This document shows, piece after piece, positions 31,998 to 43,325 of a DNA stretch of 64,000 nucleotides. Source of the stretch: Notospermus geniculatus (lineage: Eukaryota > Nemertea > Pilidiophora > Heteronemertea > Lineidae); contig NMRB01001228.1 in assembly GCA_002633025.1 (NCBI GenBank), positions 96,736 through 160,735 of the forward strand, written 5' to 3'. The translations under genes and the position numbers were made by a program. How positions within the stretch are numbered: position 1 is the first letter of the stretch; each line of letters begins with the position of its first letter. A model generated the notes under the pieces. The model had not been told where the DNA came from. It was given only the letters and a program-made list of their open reading frames with translations, and did not search any database.

Positions 31998-32633
31998 TAG
32001 TCTCGCGTCACCAGCCTCTCTCTCTTACAGGAGAGAGTCTGGTAGAACAGACTACAAAATATTGTTACCGCCAGCTGGCGAGTGTCCAGCTCAGAGCATC
32101 CGAATCTGATTGGCCAACGGCTGAAAAACATGGCTGCGCCCATGAAACGTGTGATGAACGAAAGAGTCTGAGGTGGAATTTACCTTTTTAGCACAGCAGG
32201 AACGACTATGCATGGTCATCGATTGACGGAATAAGCCGATTGTACAATAGGACTTACATTTTGTGCCATGGATTAGGTCACTTCCGACCAGGGATTCTAA
32301 AGTTCAGCCAGACGGTAAATCGATCCTTATACAATACAATTCCACTTTATTTCATCGGCAATCCACCTCAAACTACCAGGCTCGATCGCCTTCTATATAT
32401 CACTCGGCGAAAAGCACGATAAAACGTGTTAAAAAGGTAAAATTTCCCTCGGACTGTTTCGTTCCTCTTTCGTTCATCACACGTTTCATGGGCGCAGCCA
32501 TGTTTTTCAGCCGTTGGCCAATCAGATTCGGATGCTCTGAGCTGGACACTCGCCAGCTGGCGGTAACAATATTTTGTAGTCTGTTCTACCAGACTCTCTC
32601 CTGTAAGAGAGAGAGGCTGGTGAAGCGAGACTA
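31998..32633. mobile_element. foldback element with 9-bp target duplication (MULE-like)
   Basis: Arms of about 170 bp (31998-32166 and 32466-32633) begin TAGTCTCGCGTCACCAGCC. AAATGCAGC at 31989-31997 and 32634-32642 is a perfect 9-bp duplication. At 636 bp it is nearly the same length as the 3255-3889 element although the ends differ. The repeated frames in the arms are translations of the inverted repeat. Confidence 0.8.
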
Positions 32634-32642
32634 AAATGCAGC

Positions 32643-33957
32643 AGCTGATCATTGCATAATTCATATATTTATTTAAATTTAATTATAATTTTTTTCGCTT
32701 TTTCAACTTTGGAATACGTTAAGAACGCCGCCAGGCTGCACAGTTACCCGCACAGGAAGCTTCGGGACAATTCCTTAACAAATCAGCATAAAATATACAT
32801 GTATTAATAGACAACATGGTATCATCATGAATATATTATTTCTAATGATATCAGCAGATGGCAGGCCCATGCCTATACTGATACTGTAATCGACGTGAAA
32901 CTGTCTCGTTTTTTTTCACTGTTCAGTATTCAGATCATTTTTTTTTCATCTGCACTTTGAACTGACTTGGGAATAGCCTCTTTCGTCCACATTGAATTGA
33001 TATTTAACGATGTGGAATACCTATTCTTAAGTCTAATCAATCACACGTCGCTTTAACGGTATGATAAGATATACAAAAACCAAACACTGCTTTTCCGATC
33101 ATGCAACCGCAGTAAGCTGTCAGTTGCACCAAGTAACAGCTTGTTATATCCAACGTGGCAAAGGAAAGAGTTGAAATTGAGTCGCTGAACTCGTACTACA
33201 CTCTGGCATGTATCAGCAAATTTTGTTTCTATAATCGGGGCATGAAGAAGAAAGTGTAAGTGTGGATCTACTTTATCTTGCTTTTATTGGTGAATAAATG
33301 AGATGCTTTGACATGAAAATCAACATTTCCCATTTTTCTTGCTCCGCACCAGTTGCAGCGATGCTGAAATAACAATCAGACATTAGTGTAGTTGCTATTT
33401 GAAATAGGGGCTTTCAAAGCGCTAACCGCATCATTTATCAATACACAGTCCAGACGTCCAAGCAAACTCGTTATAAAGAATACCAACGGTCCGCGGAAAG
33501 AAAATAAATCGGTTGAACTTGGTGTTTCAGCGTTTTCAGCGATTTTCTAGACAGCACCCACCTGCTCAACTCACTGCTCACCGATCTCACTTACCCCCAG
33601 GACAGGGGGATGTGACGCAAACGACTGGAAAATTAAATAGTTCTATATGAGTACCGATTTATGCATAAAAATTTCCAAAGGTTGACACATTTACATGTAG
33701 GCCTATATATATCGTTCGTATATCAGATGGTGCGTACAGATGCACCTATAAGATACAACACGGTCTTCTGGACCTGGAGGAAGGACTAGAGGTCTGAAAG
33801 CACGTCTCAGCCATGTCCGAACGCTAGTCAAATCCGCCCTCTGCGGACGAGGGACCTCACAAGCCCTAACTTTACGCAAATCCTTTGTCGGCCTGCCGAT
33901 AGTGAAAAAATAGTTTACGCAGCAGCCCTAAAGATTGTGAATAAGGTCCCGGAGACT
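32643..33957. other. non-coding stretch, nothing recognised
   Basis: AT-rich, with no frame above 60 codons and no strong repeat structure. Confidence 0.45.
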
Positions 33958-34100
33958 TAGAGAGGTTGAGACCAGCGACTTATCACGGATCCTTCTACGT
34001 ATACGGATAGAATTGTACAACGATGACAAATTTTGTGTACATTTCGATCCGTACGACATCGTATAAGGATCCGTGAAGTCGCTGATATCTCAACCTCGCT
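33958..34100. mobile_element. MITE, AGAGGTTGAGA ends
   Basis: The left TAGAGAGGTTGAGACCAGCG and right complement (GCGAGGTTGAGATATCAGCG) pair, with GGATCC and CGTA blocks inside. The ends are distantly like the TAGGGAGGTTT group. Confidence 0.55.
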
Positions 34101-34120
34101 TTTCACGAAGCTCTTGTAAC

Positions 34121-34311
34121 TTAAAGCGAATCGAAAGCGAAAAAATTTGATTTAGAAATAGAATTTGAAAGGGGACGAATTTTCAGCAAAAAATGTAAAC
34201 AAACTTCTCGAGAATGTCAACAAAGAAATTTTCGTGCATTTTGATTGGCTGAATTTTGTGTTTACAAACACCAGCCAAATGTAAACAAAATCCGCTATCG
34301 ATTCGCTTTAA
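34121..34311. mobile_element. MITE with TTAA at both ends
   Basis: Starts TTAAAGCGAATCGAAAGCG and ends CGCTATCGATTCGCTTTAA. TTAA at both borders suggests a piggyBac- or Kolobok-type target. The inner TGTAAACAAA words are also inverted. Confidence 0.6.
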
Positions 34312-34549
34312 CAGACATGACAGAGTGCGTAAACTATTTCCATTTGGGGAAACCTAGTTTGTTCACTATCAGCTTGACAAAGGATTTGCGTACCCTTAAA
34401 GTCCCTTGGTCCTCCAGTGAGTCTCATCCCCTGTGTTTGCAGACAACGTGTTTTTGGACACATGAGCTTCTGAACACATGTATAGGGGGCCTAATGTAGA
34501 ATGATGCTCCCTCCTGAACCGAGAGAATACGAAGAAAAGAAGTACTTAC

Positions 34550-34718
34550 TGTGGTGACCGAAAGCACGCTTCAGTCTTTCCACATCCTCATGGTTGACAG
34601 ACCGGCGGACCCTGTCAACGAAATCAGAGAGCCCCGCGTCCTCTGAGGTGGCTGATTCCGAATAATGGACACACGCCAAAATCAGAAGGACAAACGAAAA
34701 CGCCACCAGAAATTTCAT
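34550..34718 (-). CDS. secreted peptide precursor, first coding exon
   Basis: The minus-strand ATG at 34718 opens a classic signal peptide (MKFLVAFSFVLLILACVHYS), predicted cut after residue 22. A short acidic propeptide follows, then two basic sites: VRRS at residues 37-40 and LKRAFGHH at 49-56. The exon stops at a strong donor, CACCACA|GTAAGT (phase 1), so residues after AFGHH come from a later exon not identified here. The layout (signal, acidic spacer, KR site, mature region) is that of neuropeptide or antimicrobial-peptide precursors. It matches no named family I can recall, and the mature peptide is incomplete. A TATTTATT box lies about 75 bases upstream. Confidence 0.6.
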
Positions 34719-34977
34719 ATTTCTGAATTTTACTCAGTTGCCAAGTTCGAAACGAATGTTGATATGATGAGACACCTGCAAGACCGCAGAATAAATACTA
34801 TTTGACAGAATCATGATATTGTGCCGCAGCTGTTAGGTTTTCATGGCGCTTCCTGAATAAATTACCCCTTGCGGTACCACCGATAACTTGGACAAAATGC
34901 TACAACGAAAAGAACAACCGAATAACCCCCCACCCCGAAATTTTATTTATGAATGTGCTCTTTTGACAGTAATAAGC
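34719..34977 (-). promoter_or_regulatory. putative promoter and 5' UTR of the peptide gene
   Basis: Minus-strand reading has TATTTATT about 75 bases before the ATG, a spacing compatible with a short 5' UTR. The call rests on position alone. Confidence 0.3.
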
Positions 34978-35360
34978 AAGAAGTCAATCTCCAGAATTCA
35001 CGAATTTTCGACCCCAACCGGGGTCTTTTTCAAGTGGAACTTTACAATCTGAAACTCTAGAAAAGACATTGAGTCTTTTCTAGATACAGAAAAGCACAAA
35101 ATTGACACACAAAATGATAATAAACAAAAAGTCAATCAACAGCTCAGTCTTTTCTAGAGTTTCAGATTGTAAAGTTCCACTTGAAAAAGACCCCGGTTGG
35201 GGTCGAAAATTCGTGAATTCTGGAGATTGACTTCGAGTCTTTTCTAGAGTTTCAGATTGTAAAGTTCCACTTGAAAAAGACTCCGGTTGGGGTCGAAAAT
35301 TCGTGAATTCTGGAGATTGACTTCTTGCTTATTATCATTTTGTGTGTCAATTTTGTGCTT
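34978..35360. repeat. cluster of inverted and direct copies of the CGACCCCAACCGGGGTC repeat
   Basis: One copy in plus orientation (34978-35075) and two inverted copies (35150-35232 and 35237-35325) share GAATTCACGAATTTTCGACC, then GGTCTTTTTCAAGTGG and TCTAGAAAAGAC. An isolated copy is at 39124-39220. Repeated local insertion or duplication of a non-autonomous element. Confidence 0.7.
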
Positions 35361-35805
35361 TTCTGTATCTTGCTCTTTTGACGGAGTTGGAGAAGAAAAC
35401 ATGAAGTGAAGCGTTAGACAGCGGTATACAAACATGTTTGCAAGTGTGGATAAAGAAATGTTAATAGCTGCTGTTAATGGATTTCACAACCTTTGGGACG
35501 CTAAGACCCGAAATTTATCGTTTCCACTTTTTGAAGCAGGGAACAGAATTCACATTGTTGTTGATGGATTTCGAGGGGCTTACCACGACCCAATTAATTA
35601 CCCCCGGCTTTTCCTTCAACGAACTGGCTACTAGGAGATACCAGATGCGTGCCTCGTTGCTTCATCTAATGAAAAATTATTTTTATTTAAAAATAAATTT
35701 ATTCTTCGATATTTGTTTGAAATGGAATACATCCACAGCAGTTGTTGAACAATGCTATTTATATTCAACTATCTAGCAGGTGTCTCCTCATTATTTTCGG
35801 CTCCA
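35361..35805. other. non-coding stretch, no firm gene
   Basis: Two overlapping plus frames (35434-35634, 35477-35776) have no recognised domain, signal peptide or splice context. Confidence 0.35.
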
Positions 35806-35940
35806 GGGGCCTGTTTCATAAAGTGTCTGGTACTACTATTAACTTCAATGCATTTTCCATATGCGTGGATCCGTGGGTTCGAATCTGGTAGATAAGAAGG
35901 ACGCGTTAACTTTCACCTTAGAAACCCGTTTCTATTCTAT
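35806..35940 (+). repeat. tRNA-derived SINE-like fragment
   Basis: Contains CAGGGGCCTGTTTCATAAAG at the start and a B-box-like GGTTCGAATCT at 35877, followed by ACTTTCACCTTAGAAACC. Shares the B-box half with 370-430 (opposite strand). The CAGGGGCC start also resembles the MITE at 55947-56100, so it may be a chimaera of two repeats. Confidence 0.4.
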
Positions 35941-37560
35941 TGGTGAGCTGGCCTTGAGGCATTCTCACCACTAAAATCATCACACTTTAAAAGTGGGTCA
36001 ATTTTTCGCCTCCATTTTCCCCTTTTCCATTCACGTAATCTACTGATTATCGACGCAATAGCTAATCATTTGGCATGAAGTTGTGTCCCCTGCTAAGCAA
36101 TTTGAATAATATAATCGGCTTGGTGCTTTTTGGACGATTTTTGGACCAAATGACGAGATTATTTAGGATCATTTTCATGCGGGTCCTCTGTCCTCGAGTC
36201 CTATTGTACTGTAGGCCTATAGCGGAGCGGCTGTAACAGGCAGGGGACCAGGTGTTGCACAGTAAAATGGTGGACATTCTTTTCATCACTTGAGAAATTA
36301 TACCCATTGTGATACCTTTACTAACCCTTCATTAGGTAAGCCACTGTACTTCAACTCATTCTTTCATGTGTAGCAACAACTTCCATGCTTAATTGATAAC
36401 TAAGATAATTCAAATACTTGGACATTTCCACAGTCTCGTTGGCCACATTTCCTGACTGCTCTGTATACACTACATCGATCGTATGTTCATGGATGAACCA
36501 GGTCACGGTAATAAACATACAGTAGCATAGCGCCTGTATTCAGGTCTCACCACACAGGGGAAAGTAGGACATCTTATAAAGTGGCTTCCAACATGTCCAA
36601 TAATAGCAACTTCCTGATGGCCATACAGACAAGCCTGGTTTCTCTGGCCATCGATGGTGGCGCTGGCTGATAGGCCTATTTACGGTACATTATGCCTGTG
36701 CCCCTCGCCCTCGGCCTCATGCGAGCGAACCGTTGTTGCCATATTTGGCTTGTATTCTATATTCCATTTGGGTTTTCTTAGTTTTAAATGTTTATTGACC
36801 AAGAAATATTAAAAGCAAAATTTACCTAGCCAGGGCTGAATCGGAGCATTAATAACCCTGGCACTACATCAGACCACAACCAGAACAACGTACAAAAGAA
36901 CATAATAATTAAGATTGAGATAGGAAGAGTAATTAGATATATAAACACAAGATGGATGTAAGCTAGGTATTACTAAGGAAGGACATCAGCAATCACGGCA
37001 GAGAGACATAGGGTGACAGCAATGGAGGAAAAACAAAAATCATTGTTGGACCAGTGAATCAGAGACAGGAACTGACGTAGTTAGTTTTAGTATTTTTTTA
37101 CAAGTGGGAGTGTCAAGCCTTTTTCGAGCCGTTGGGATATATTCTTGATTGGAGTTTAAGCCGGTTATAAACCTGATTAGGAATTAGGAATTTTTCCAAG
37201 GTTATTCATAAAATCACCGCTCATTTGTGAATAATGTACAATTAAATAACAGGTGCTTCGTGGTTTGGGTATTGAAACCACAGTCACAAGCAGGATCAGA
37301 AACCCATTTGGTTGAAAGTACCATTAGCTTAAAGTCACTTTGTGAAACGAGCCCAGCTCTCCAACTTAGCAAAATTCACAGAAGGTGAAATGAAATAGGG
37401 TCACGTTTTCCTGGAGGTCTTCTCATTGTGGCATGTGTCCAGTATGCAGAGACTGCCATCAGAAAGGGAGAGATTTCTGGGAATTAATTCCTAATCAGAT
37501 AAACCTGGAAACAGACAATGTCATGATTGCTGCTAAAACTACACGACAAACCACCAACCA
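35941..37560. other. non-coding stretch, nothing recognised
   Basis: No frame with domain support and no strong inverted repeat. Confidence 0.4.
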
Positions 37561-37682
37561 TGGGTCATATGAATAAAGACTATAGCAAGTGCTATTACTT
37601 CAGATTTGTACAACATTCCCGAGTGCATTTCTATTGCAAAATTCAAGTAAAAGCATTTACTAGTCTTTATTCATATGACCCA
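37561..37682. mobile_element. MITE, TGGGTCATATGAATAAAG ends
   Basis: 22-bp inverted ends (TGGGTCATATGAATAAAGAC) surround an 80-bp AT-rich core. They resemble the GGGTCGTATTCATAAAG ends of the MITE in the large element, but with a different TA-rich step. Confidence 0.7.
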
Positions 37683-37768
37683 ACAATACCCCAGACTTAT
37701 ACATGACTAGGCTATATAACCTCTATGTTCTTCCAGAGACTGCGGATCTTGCCCAACCAGTGACGATG

Positions 37769-38180
37769 TAGCCTGGTTCTATGGCCACCGTCCAGATGGC
37801 GTTGCGTAGACGGAGGCCAGGCCGCCGTTGAGCGGCTTGATGAGAATGTGACGTCATTACAACGGGGATGACCTATTTTGGGCAGGAGACAAAGCCAGCC
37901 TACCATTCGAGTAATCGATTCGACCAAGTAAAAAATACTTCAAAGTCATAAATGCTCGTTCTTTTCACCAGTGTTGTATATGTATGTATCAAGTATGAAT
38001 TAGCTAAATCCTTATTTTTTCTCCATCATTATTCCCAAATTCGTCCTTTTCATTTGTCTGATTAATTGACGCTATAAATTCCGAGGCCACCCTTACCAGG
38101 AATTCCTGGTAAAACTCGCGGCTACTGCCTGGCCACCGTCTACGCAGCGCCATCTAGACGGTGGCCAGGGAACCAGGCTA
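37769..38180. mobile_element. foldback element with 9-bp target duplication (MULE-like)
   Basis: Ends TAGCCTGGTTC and complement, with CTGGCCACCGTCTAGATGGC and GCGTAGACGG inverted blocks. GTGACGATG at 37760-37768 and 38181-38189 is a 9-bp duplication. Third element of this type in the window. Confidence 0.8.
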
Positions 38181-38189
38181 GTGACGATG

Positions 38190-38947
38190 GAATTCACTGG
38201 CCAACACGTTGTGCGGCTGAAAGTTGTTGGATGTGAAAGACGTACAAATGACGGAGAAGAACTACACGTACATTACTTTTGCTGTGCTCATACCTGATAT
38301 TAAAAATCCTAAATTATATGGAACAGGCGGTCAAGAATGAGCAGATGAGTAGGTGCTTGCAAAATTTTCCAATATTTGGAATTACAAGACTATTAATGGT
38401 TTTCCGTTATTCCTGAAATAACAGAGCAATATCAAAGTCTTCCGTACAACACCCCCTATTAAAGAATGGCCAATCACAGGTTGGTATGGCCTATTCAGAA
38501 GTAACAAATTGAGGCGATTCACCTCGCTAATTTTCACGCTTCGAGTTCTCTGGGCGCAGCCATTATTCCTCCTGCAGCCTACGTCACCAACTTTTGAGAT
38601 CCATGACGCATTGGTAGTGACTAGCCAATCAGCGAAGCTCCCCTTATTTTGAATTTTCGGAATAAGCAAATTCAATGAGAATTGCGTTCCGTGCCAGACC
38701 CTCGGTCTGGCGACCTCGGAGTATGACCGAGGGGCTGGTTGCGCGAGACTAGGCAAGGAGATGACCAGGCGAATGGAATTTTTAAATAAAAACAGCTATT
38801 TAATGAACGATGAAACATTAATAAATACGATTTAATAGGATTTGAAAAACTGTTTGTATGTCAATAACAAAAATAAATCATACATTGGAATAACACAATT
38901 TAGCTGTGGACGTCAACCAATCGTTGGCGATTTTCCGTCGGATAATA
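38190..38947. other. non-coding stretch with repeat debris
   Basis: Near 38690-38755 CCAGACCCTCGGT and GGCTGGTTGCGCGAGACTA occur; the latter resembles the outer end of the 31998-32633 element, so this may be a decayed relative. No gene. Confidence 0.35.
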
Positions 38948-39061
38948 GAGAGGTTTCGCAACCGCCCGGTTAGGCCATACGACGACGTTTATTTATTGTT
39001 TGGGTATACCCACACAATAGATAAACGTCGTCGTCCTAACCGGGCGCTTGCGAAACCTCCC
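38948..39061. mobile_element. palindromic MITE, GAGGTTTCGCAA ends (GCCCGGTTAGG subfamily)
   Basis: The arms carry GAGAGGTTTCGCAACCGCCC, then GGTTAGG and ACGACGACGTTTAT, and are repeated in reverse to 39061. Same subfamily as 50690-50766. Confidence 0.75.
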
Positions 39062-39123
39062 TGATACTGATACTAATACTAATACTACACTTACTGAATG
39101 GTTAAGATTAACATGTTTTATAT

Positions 39124-39220
39124 AACGCTAATAAGCAAGAAGTCAATCTCCAGAATTCACGAATTTTCGACCCCAACCGGGGTCTTTTTCAAGTGGAACT
39201 TTACAATCTGAAAACTCAAA
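39124..39220 (+). repeat. single copy of the CGACCCCAACCGGGGTC repeat
   Basis: Matches 34978-35075: ATAAGCAAGAAGTCAATCTCC, GAATTTTCGACC and CAAGTGGAACTTTACAATC. Confidence 0.7.
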
Positions 39221-39416
39221 CTTGACTTCTTACTTTTTATATAACGCCATGTATTAAAGACAACCTTTACAATTGTTGAGCAATGATCATGATTCTAAAA
39301 GTTTTTTTAATACGTTGTATTAAATGAGGCTGGAATAACTGGATGATAAAGTGCGTCCTGGTACCGCCGACCTGAAAAAATGTGGGTTCGTGGTGTTAGC
39401 CTCATACGCTGAACAG

Positions 39417-39462
39417 CAAAGGTCCAAAAGGACCAAAGGTCCAAAAGGTCCAAAAGGACCAT
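39417..39462 (+). repeat. short tandem GGTCCAAAA repeats
   Basis: About five degenerate GGTCCAAAA(GGACCAAA) units. Simple repeat; a GATGATGAC tract follows at 39474. Confidence 0.7.
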
Positions 39463-40112
39463 GACGCGCTCATGATGACGATGATGATGAGCAACTTAGC
39501 ACACTTGAGACCCTGGTCGCTTCAAACTCATTATAGATAGAACGCCAGGACGAAGTTAACGCCAAAGTAGCACATGTGAGGACTTTTACAATGACTTATG
39601 AAGTCCACGTCTTCGTCATGTTTCATCAATGATGCAGTCTTTCCCTAGTCCTTCATATGGAGGAGGTGGCTCTGCCGGTATAGAACTGAAGCAAATTTGA
39701 ATAAGAGATAAGTAGGCCAATCACAGGAAGTCAGTGATCGGACTCGTTTCCACAAGTCTGAACGGAATGGCATACTCCAAGCAACGCAAAATCTACATCC
39801 ACAAAGCACCAAGCACGCATATTGGTGTGTTTGGTTGCTGCTAACTTGGCTACGGTCCGTGGTCAAATGGACTGGATGGGTAGTTACATTCGCCTTGCGG
39901 TAGACTAACCTCTGGCTCAAATCTACCGTACATCATTTTAATCAGTAGACAGCTGTGGCCGCCGTGTTAGCAGGCCGGATGGACTAAGGTTTGAGGTAGA
40001 TTGGCCCCGATGTCACCGGTAGGAGGACAGGAGTATTTAACCTAACGGTGTCATTGGGAACCAATCTAGCCTTGCGGGAGCTATTTTAGGAGAATGTTTT
40101 TCTTCATGTTCC

Positions 40113-40793
40113 TTACCAAAAAGCTTGATTGATGTAAGCTGGTGGCTCATTATCTGCTGTTGGGGTGTACATGGGTGGGAGAGGTAGGCCTACTTCCTGT
40201 ATATCGTCTGAGGTCTGAACGTTTATCGTATACGGGGGTGGGAAAACGGGCAGCGTTACCGGGCATGCAGCTGCTTCGTTCTGGTTCTGATTCCGAGACT
40301 TTATTACCCCCGTCTCCGCTAGGACTTTGACAATGACACCACAGATGAGCGACAAGCTTCCAACTGCCAACAGAAGTGGCCCAAGCACGTAGAACAACCC
40401 TCTGGAAATAAAAGACACGCATGGTGGTCAAAGAATGTATAGGGCCTACTTCCTGCCACATCCATGTTGGACTTCGGCCCGTGCTGGAAGATTATGTCCC
40501 ATATGGTTTTCCATTCATGCAATTTGCATTCTCACAATACTTTGCGGGAAGACAGGGGAGAGTATCAGTGCGAGGCCAAGTAAGTTTGAACATGACGGAT
40601 ATTCTGGAAAAGATTTTAGTCCCTTTTATCGAATGCAAAATCTCCCTTACCCTTTGTACTGGTTACGAGCATAACCCATGCCTGTAACAAGCGCCCCGGT
40701 AAACGTCATTACGAAAGTTACAACAATGATATAAACTGAACACTTCCGGAGATTACATGATACGAACACAACCGTGGCAGACCTCACTGGCAT
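40113..40793 (-). CDS. two-pass membrane protein with three PPxY motifs (two exons)
   Basis: Exon 1 is 40793-40651 (ATG at 40793, donor AAAGG|GTAAGG); exon 2 is 40401-40113 (acceptor TTTTATTTCCAG|AGGG). Phases agree (2/1), giving 143 residues. Hydrophobic segments at about residues 20-41 (YIIVVTFVMTFTGALVTG) and 50-75 (LLLAVGSLSLICGVIV) suggest two membrane passes. The cytosolic tail of about 65 residues contains PPPY, PPMY and PPAY. PPxY motifs bind WW domains of NEDD4-type ubiquitin ligases, so a role in trafficking or ubiquitin-ligase recruitment is a reasonable inference. NDFIP and WBP/VOPP proteins have similar logic, but I cannot assign this to either. Both splice sites and the open frames make a real gene likely. 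Confidence 0.7.
40402..40650 (-). other. intron of the PPxY membrane-protein gene
   Basis: 249 bp, GTAAGG at the donor, pyrimidine-rich CTTTTATTTCCAG at the acceptor. Overlapping frames on either strand in this interval are not coding. Confidence 0.7.
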
Positions 40794-42018
40794 CTTCGGT
40801 CAGTTTGCCGTCCGGAAATTTCAAGAAAAATTCATTCCGCAGAGGGCTTCACAACCAGGCACTTCCGGGTCCTTTCTGAATTTTATAAAACTCATCGCCG
40901 TTGTGCATTACAAGTCACGTTTATCTTTCCTTTTGTAAAGAAAACACAAATGTACATTACCAATGTGTTGATATATGATATTTTAGGCGATCTGAATCTA
41001 NCTTATCAGCTGGCATGGCAAGTTTAATTACTTGCTGTTGAACATATCAGTAGAAAGGGAGGGAAGCAATGGAGAATTTTGAAAGGCTTGGGGAAAGACA
41101 GGAAGGATAATTTTAAGGAACTGATCGAATCAAGGGCATAATGTGGGTTGGATGGAATCAATGGAGCAGAGGTCAGGAATGTTGTGTGTCTGAGAAGGTG
41201 GAGGGCGCTTTTATCAAAGTACCTCGGGCTCATTCTGTTATGATACATAGGGAAACAGTCAAACAATTTGCAGACAGGGTGGGGGTTCTATATGTTGGCG
41301 AGAACAGAACACGAACAGAAGGATTCTGAATGATTGAAGGCATGAAAAAAATGTAAAGGGGAGTTCGAGAGTCGAAGAGAAGGCGACTGGAGACAAACTT
41401 AAGTGGCAATGAAATTACTGGATAGTGTTGGAAAGGGCTTCATTCAGGACCTCTGCATAACATAACTCGCTATTCAGTCCATAAAATTCTGATGTGCCCC
41501 AATAAAAACACCCTCCCGACAATAAGACCGTAGGACGGGTAACTTTGCTAGTGTCTTTATAGTTTAGCAAAGGCCTTCATCGTTCTAGGTCACCTATCGC
41601 AGAACACTATTCTTTGCAGGACGACTGTCCATTTTAAGTGCTATAGTCAGCCATGTGTATGAAAAGCTTGCTATTCAAATACATGTTCAATAGAAACCAA
41701 CGTTTTCACATACGTCGATTTTGGCTGTATTCGAAATCATAGCTAATGTACATGTACATGTATAAGCTACATGTACATGTACGTATATTCTACTTCCCAA
41801 ATTGTGAGCATATCGCAATATCGGACGTTCTAAACTCAACGACGTGAAGACGAGTCACAATTTCTCATATACAATGTACATGTATCCCCAACTTCGTGTC
41901 GACGGAGCACGGGACAGAGATCTGACGACAGCAGTGCGACTCGGTTGTATGCAAAGCCCTCTATCAAAGGATTCCAGGCGAGAGAGGTGTATGCCGTAAA
42001 AACTATACGGCGCCCTTC
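40794..42018. other. non-coding stretch, join at 41001
   Basis: Contains the upstream region of the PPxY gene, a single-N join at 41001 and ACATGTACATGT tracts at 41748-41784. No gene is supported. Confidence 0.4.
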
Positions 42019-42441
42019 ATGGCAAGCGGATTGTCCAGCTATTATAAAAACAATATCGTGTTGGTCGGATGTGAAAAAAATGTCGCCAGTGTTCCCGCAG
42101 CTTTTGTGAAGCTCCGTCGAGGAGAGGGTTTAGGTTCCCCATGCCGGCAGGTTGACAAAAAGCAATTAAATGTGAAGAATGAGGTTTCCTTTCTTGCTGG
42201 TCCGAATTTCCAAACTTATTACGCTTTTGCTCTTCTTGGCCATTCGGAAACGGTTAATAGCCATATTATAGAGATCGTGGTGTTTCATACAATTCATGTT
42301 TTTTTCTCTAATATGTTAATCAATAATCAAATCAATATTTCGATTTTGGGTACAAAAGGATTATCATCGAGAAAAACGCTCTGTATTGAAATGGATTCTT
42401 TTGTCATTGCTTCAAAAACCGTTGATACCACCACAGGATAA
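42019..42441 (+). CDS. 140-codon open frame, unidentified (low confidence)
   Basis: An uninterrupted frame starting MASGLSSYYKNNIVLVG with a hydrophobic middle. No domain recognised, no signal peptide, and flanking splice sites were not convincing. It lies upstream of the LamG-like gene on the same strand, so a missed 5' exon is possible, but chance is at least as likely. Confidence 0.2.
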   Translation: MASGLSSYYKNNIVLVGCEKNVASVPAAFVKLRRGEGLGSPCRQVDKKQLNVKNEVSFLAGPNFQTYYAFALLGHSETVNSHIIEIVVFHTIHVFFSNMLINNQINISILGTKGLSSRKTLCIEMDSFVIASKTVDTTTG

Positions 42442-43325
42442 TTGAACCTTTGAATCGTTGCTTTGCTGTTCCATCTACTTAGTTCATGATATGAATCAAA
42501 GCATTTTGCAGATGTTGGTAACAGATTTCAGTTGGTTTTGCCTTTTTCTTCTCATAAGGATTTTGAATCGCCAGGTATTGTGGTGCGTGCGGTTATGATA
42601 TCACCAGGCAGCTAGTCATCATCGTGCACTCGTTCGTGTTCATGGTATCAATGCATTGAACTTCCGAGAACCACTTTTCATGTCCTGAAATAAGCTGTAG
42701 GCTAAGTAATGTCACAAGTCGCCCACCTACGATTACCTGCGCCACGGCATCAGTGGTAGGAAGCTTGAACAGGCCAGGTCACAAAGTATCGTAACCGTGT
42801 TCACATCACCTTGCCGTCACTCCGCTGACCTTGTTCAGTCGTCATTTCGCCACCGGTTTGAAATAGTCTCACCACGCAGCGTCTCTCGTTCTGCCCCCTC
42901 ACTTCGCTCCACACACCCTCTTTATTCTACAGTTTTTGTCATGGATTAAACGGTTTTGCCATGCATCAAGAGCCACTGGCAGTCGACTTGTGTTATTCCT
43001 GTGATGCAATGCTTCATTGATAGTGCTGCCACAGTTCACATAACATAAAAATGCTGCTTCTGCACATGGATTCCATTTCTTCTTACATACTACATAAGCC
43101 TTCGAAAATGTTTGAATCTACATGGAACGAGGAATTGATTATGAAGTGATGAGTGTTGGGTTTGAATTTCCGGATGAAAAGGGCAGGAGCTGTGTGTGAC
43201 TGTCAGACCCCACACGCGGGCCGAGTTGTTCTCCCTCAATCAACAAAGTCCTTGACTTTTTAAGATCCAACAACCCCTCTTCGTATTACTGATACTCATT
43301 GTTGCAAACTGCAACCTTATGATCA

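Noticed and set aside
31976-32664. Duplicated ORFs beginning in the SLTGESLVEQTTKYC frame on both strands
   Set aside because: They are the two arms of the foldback element at 31998-32633.
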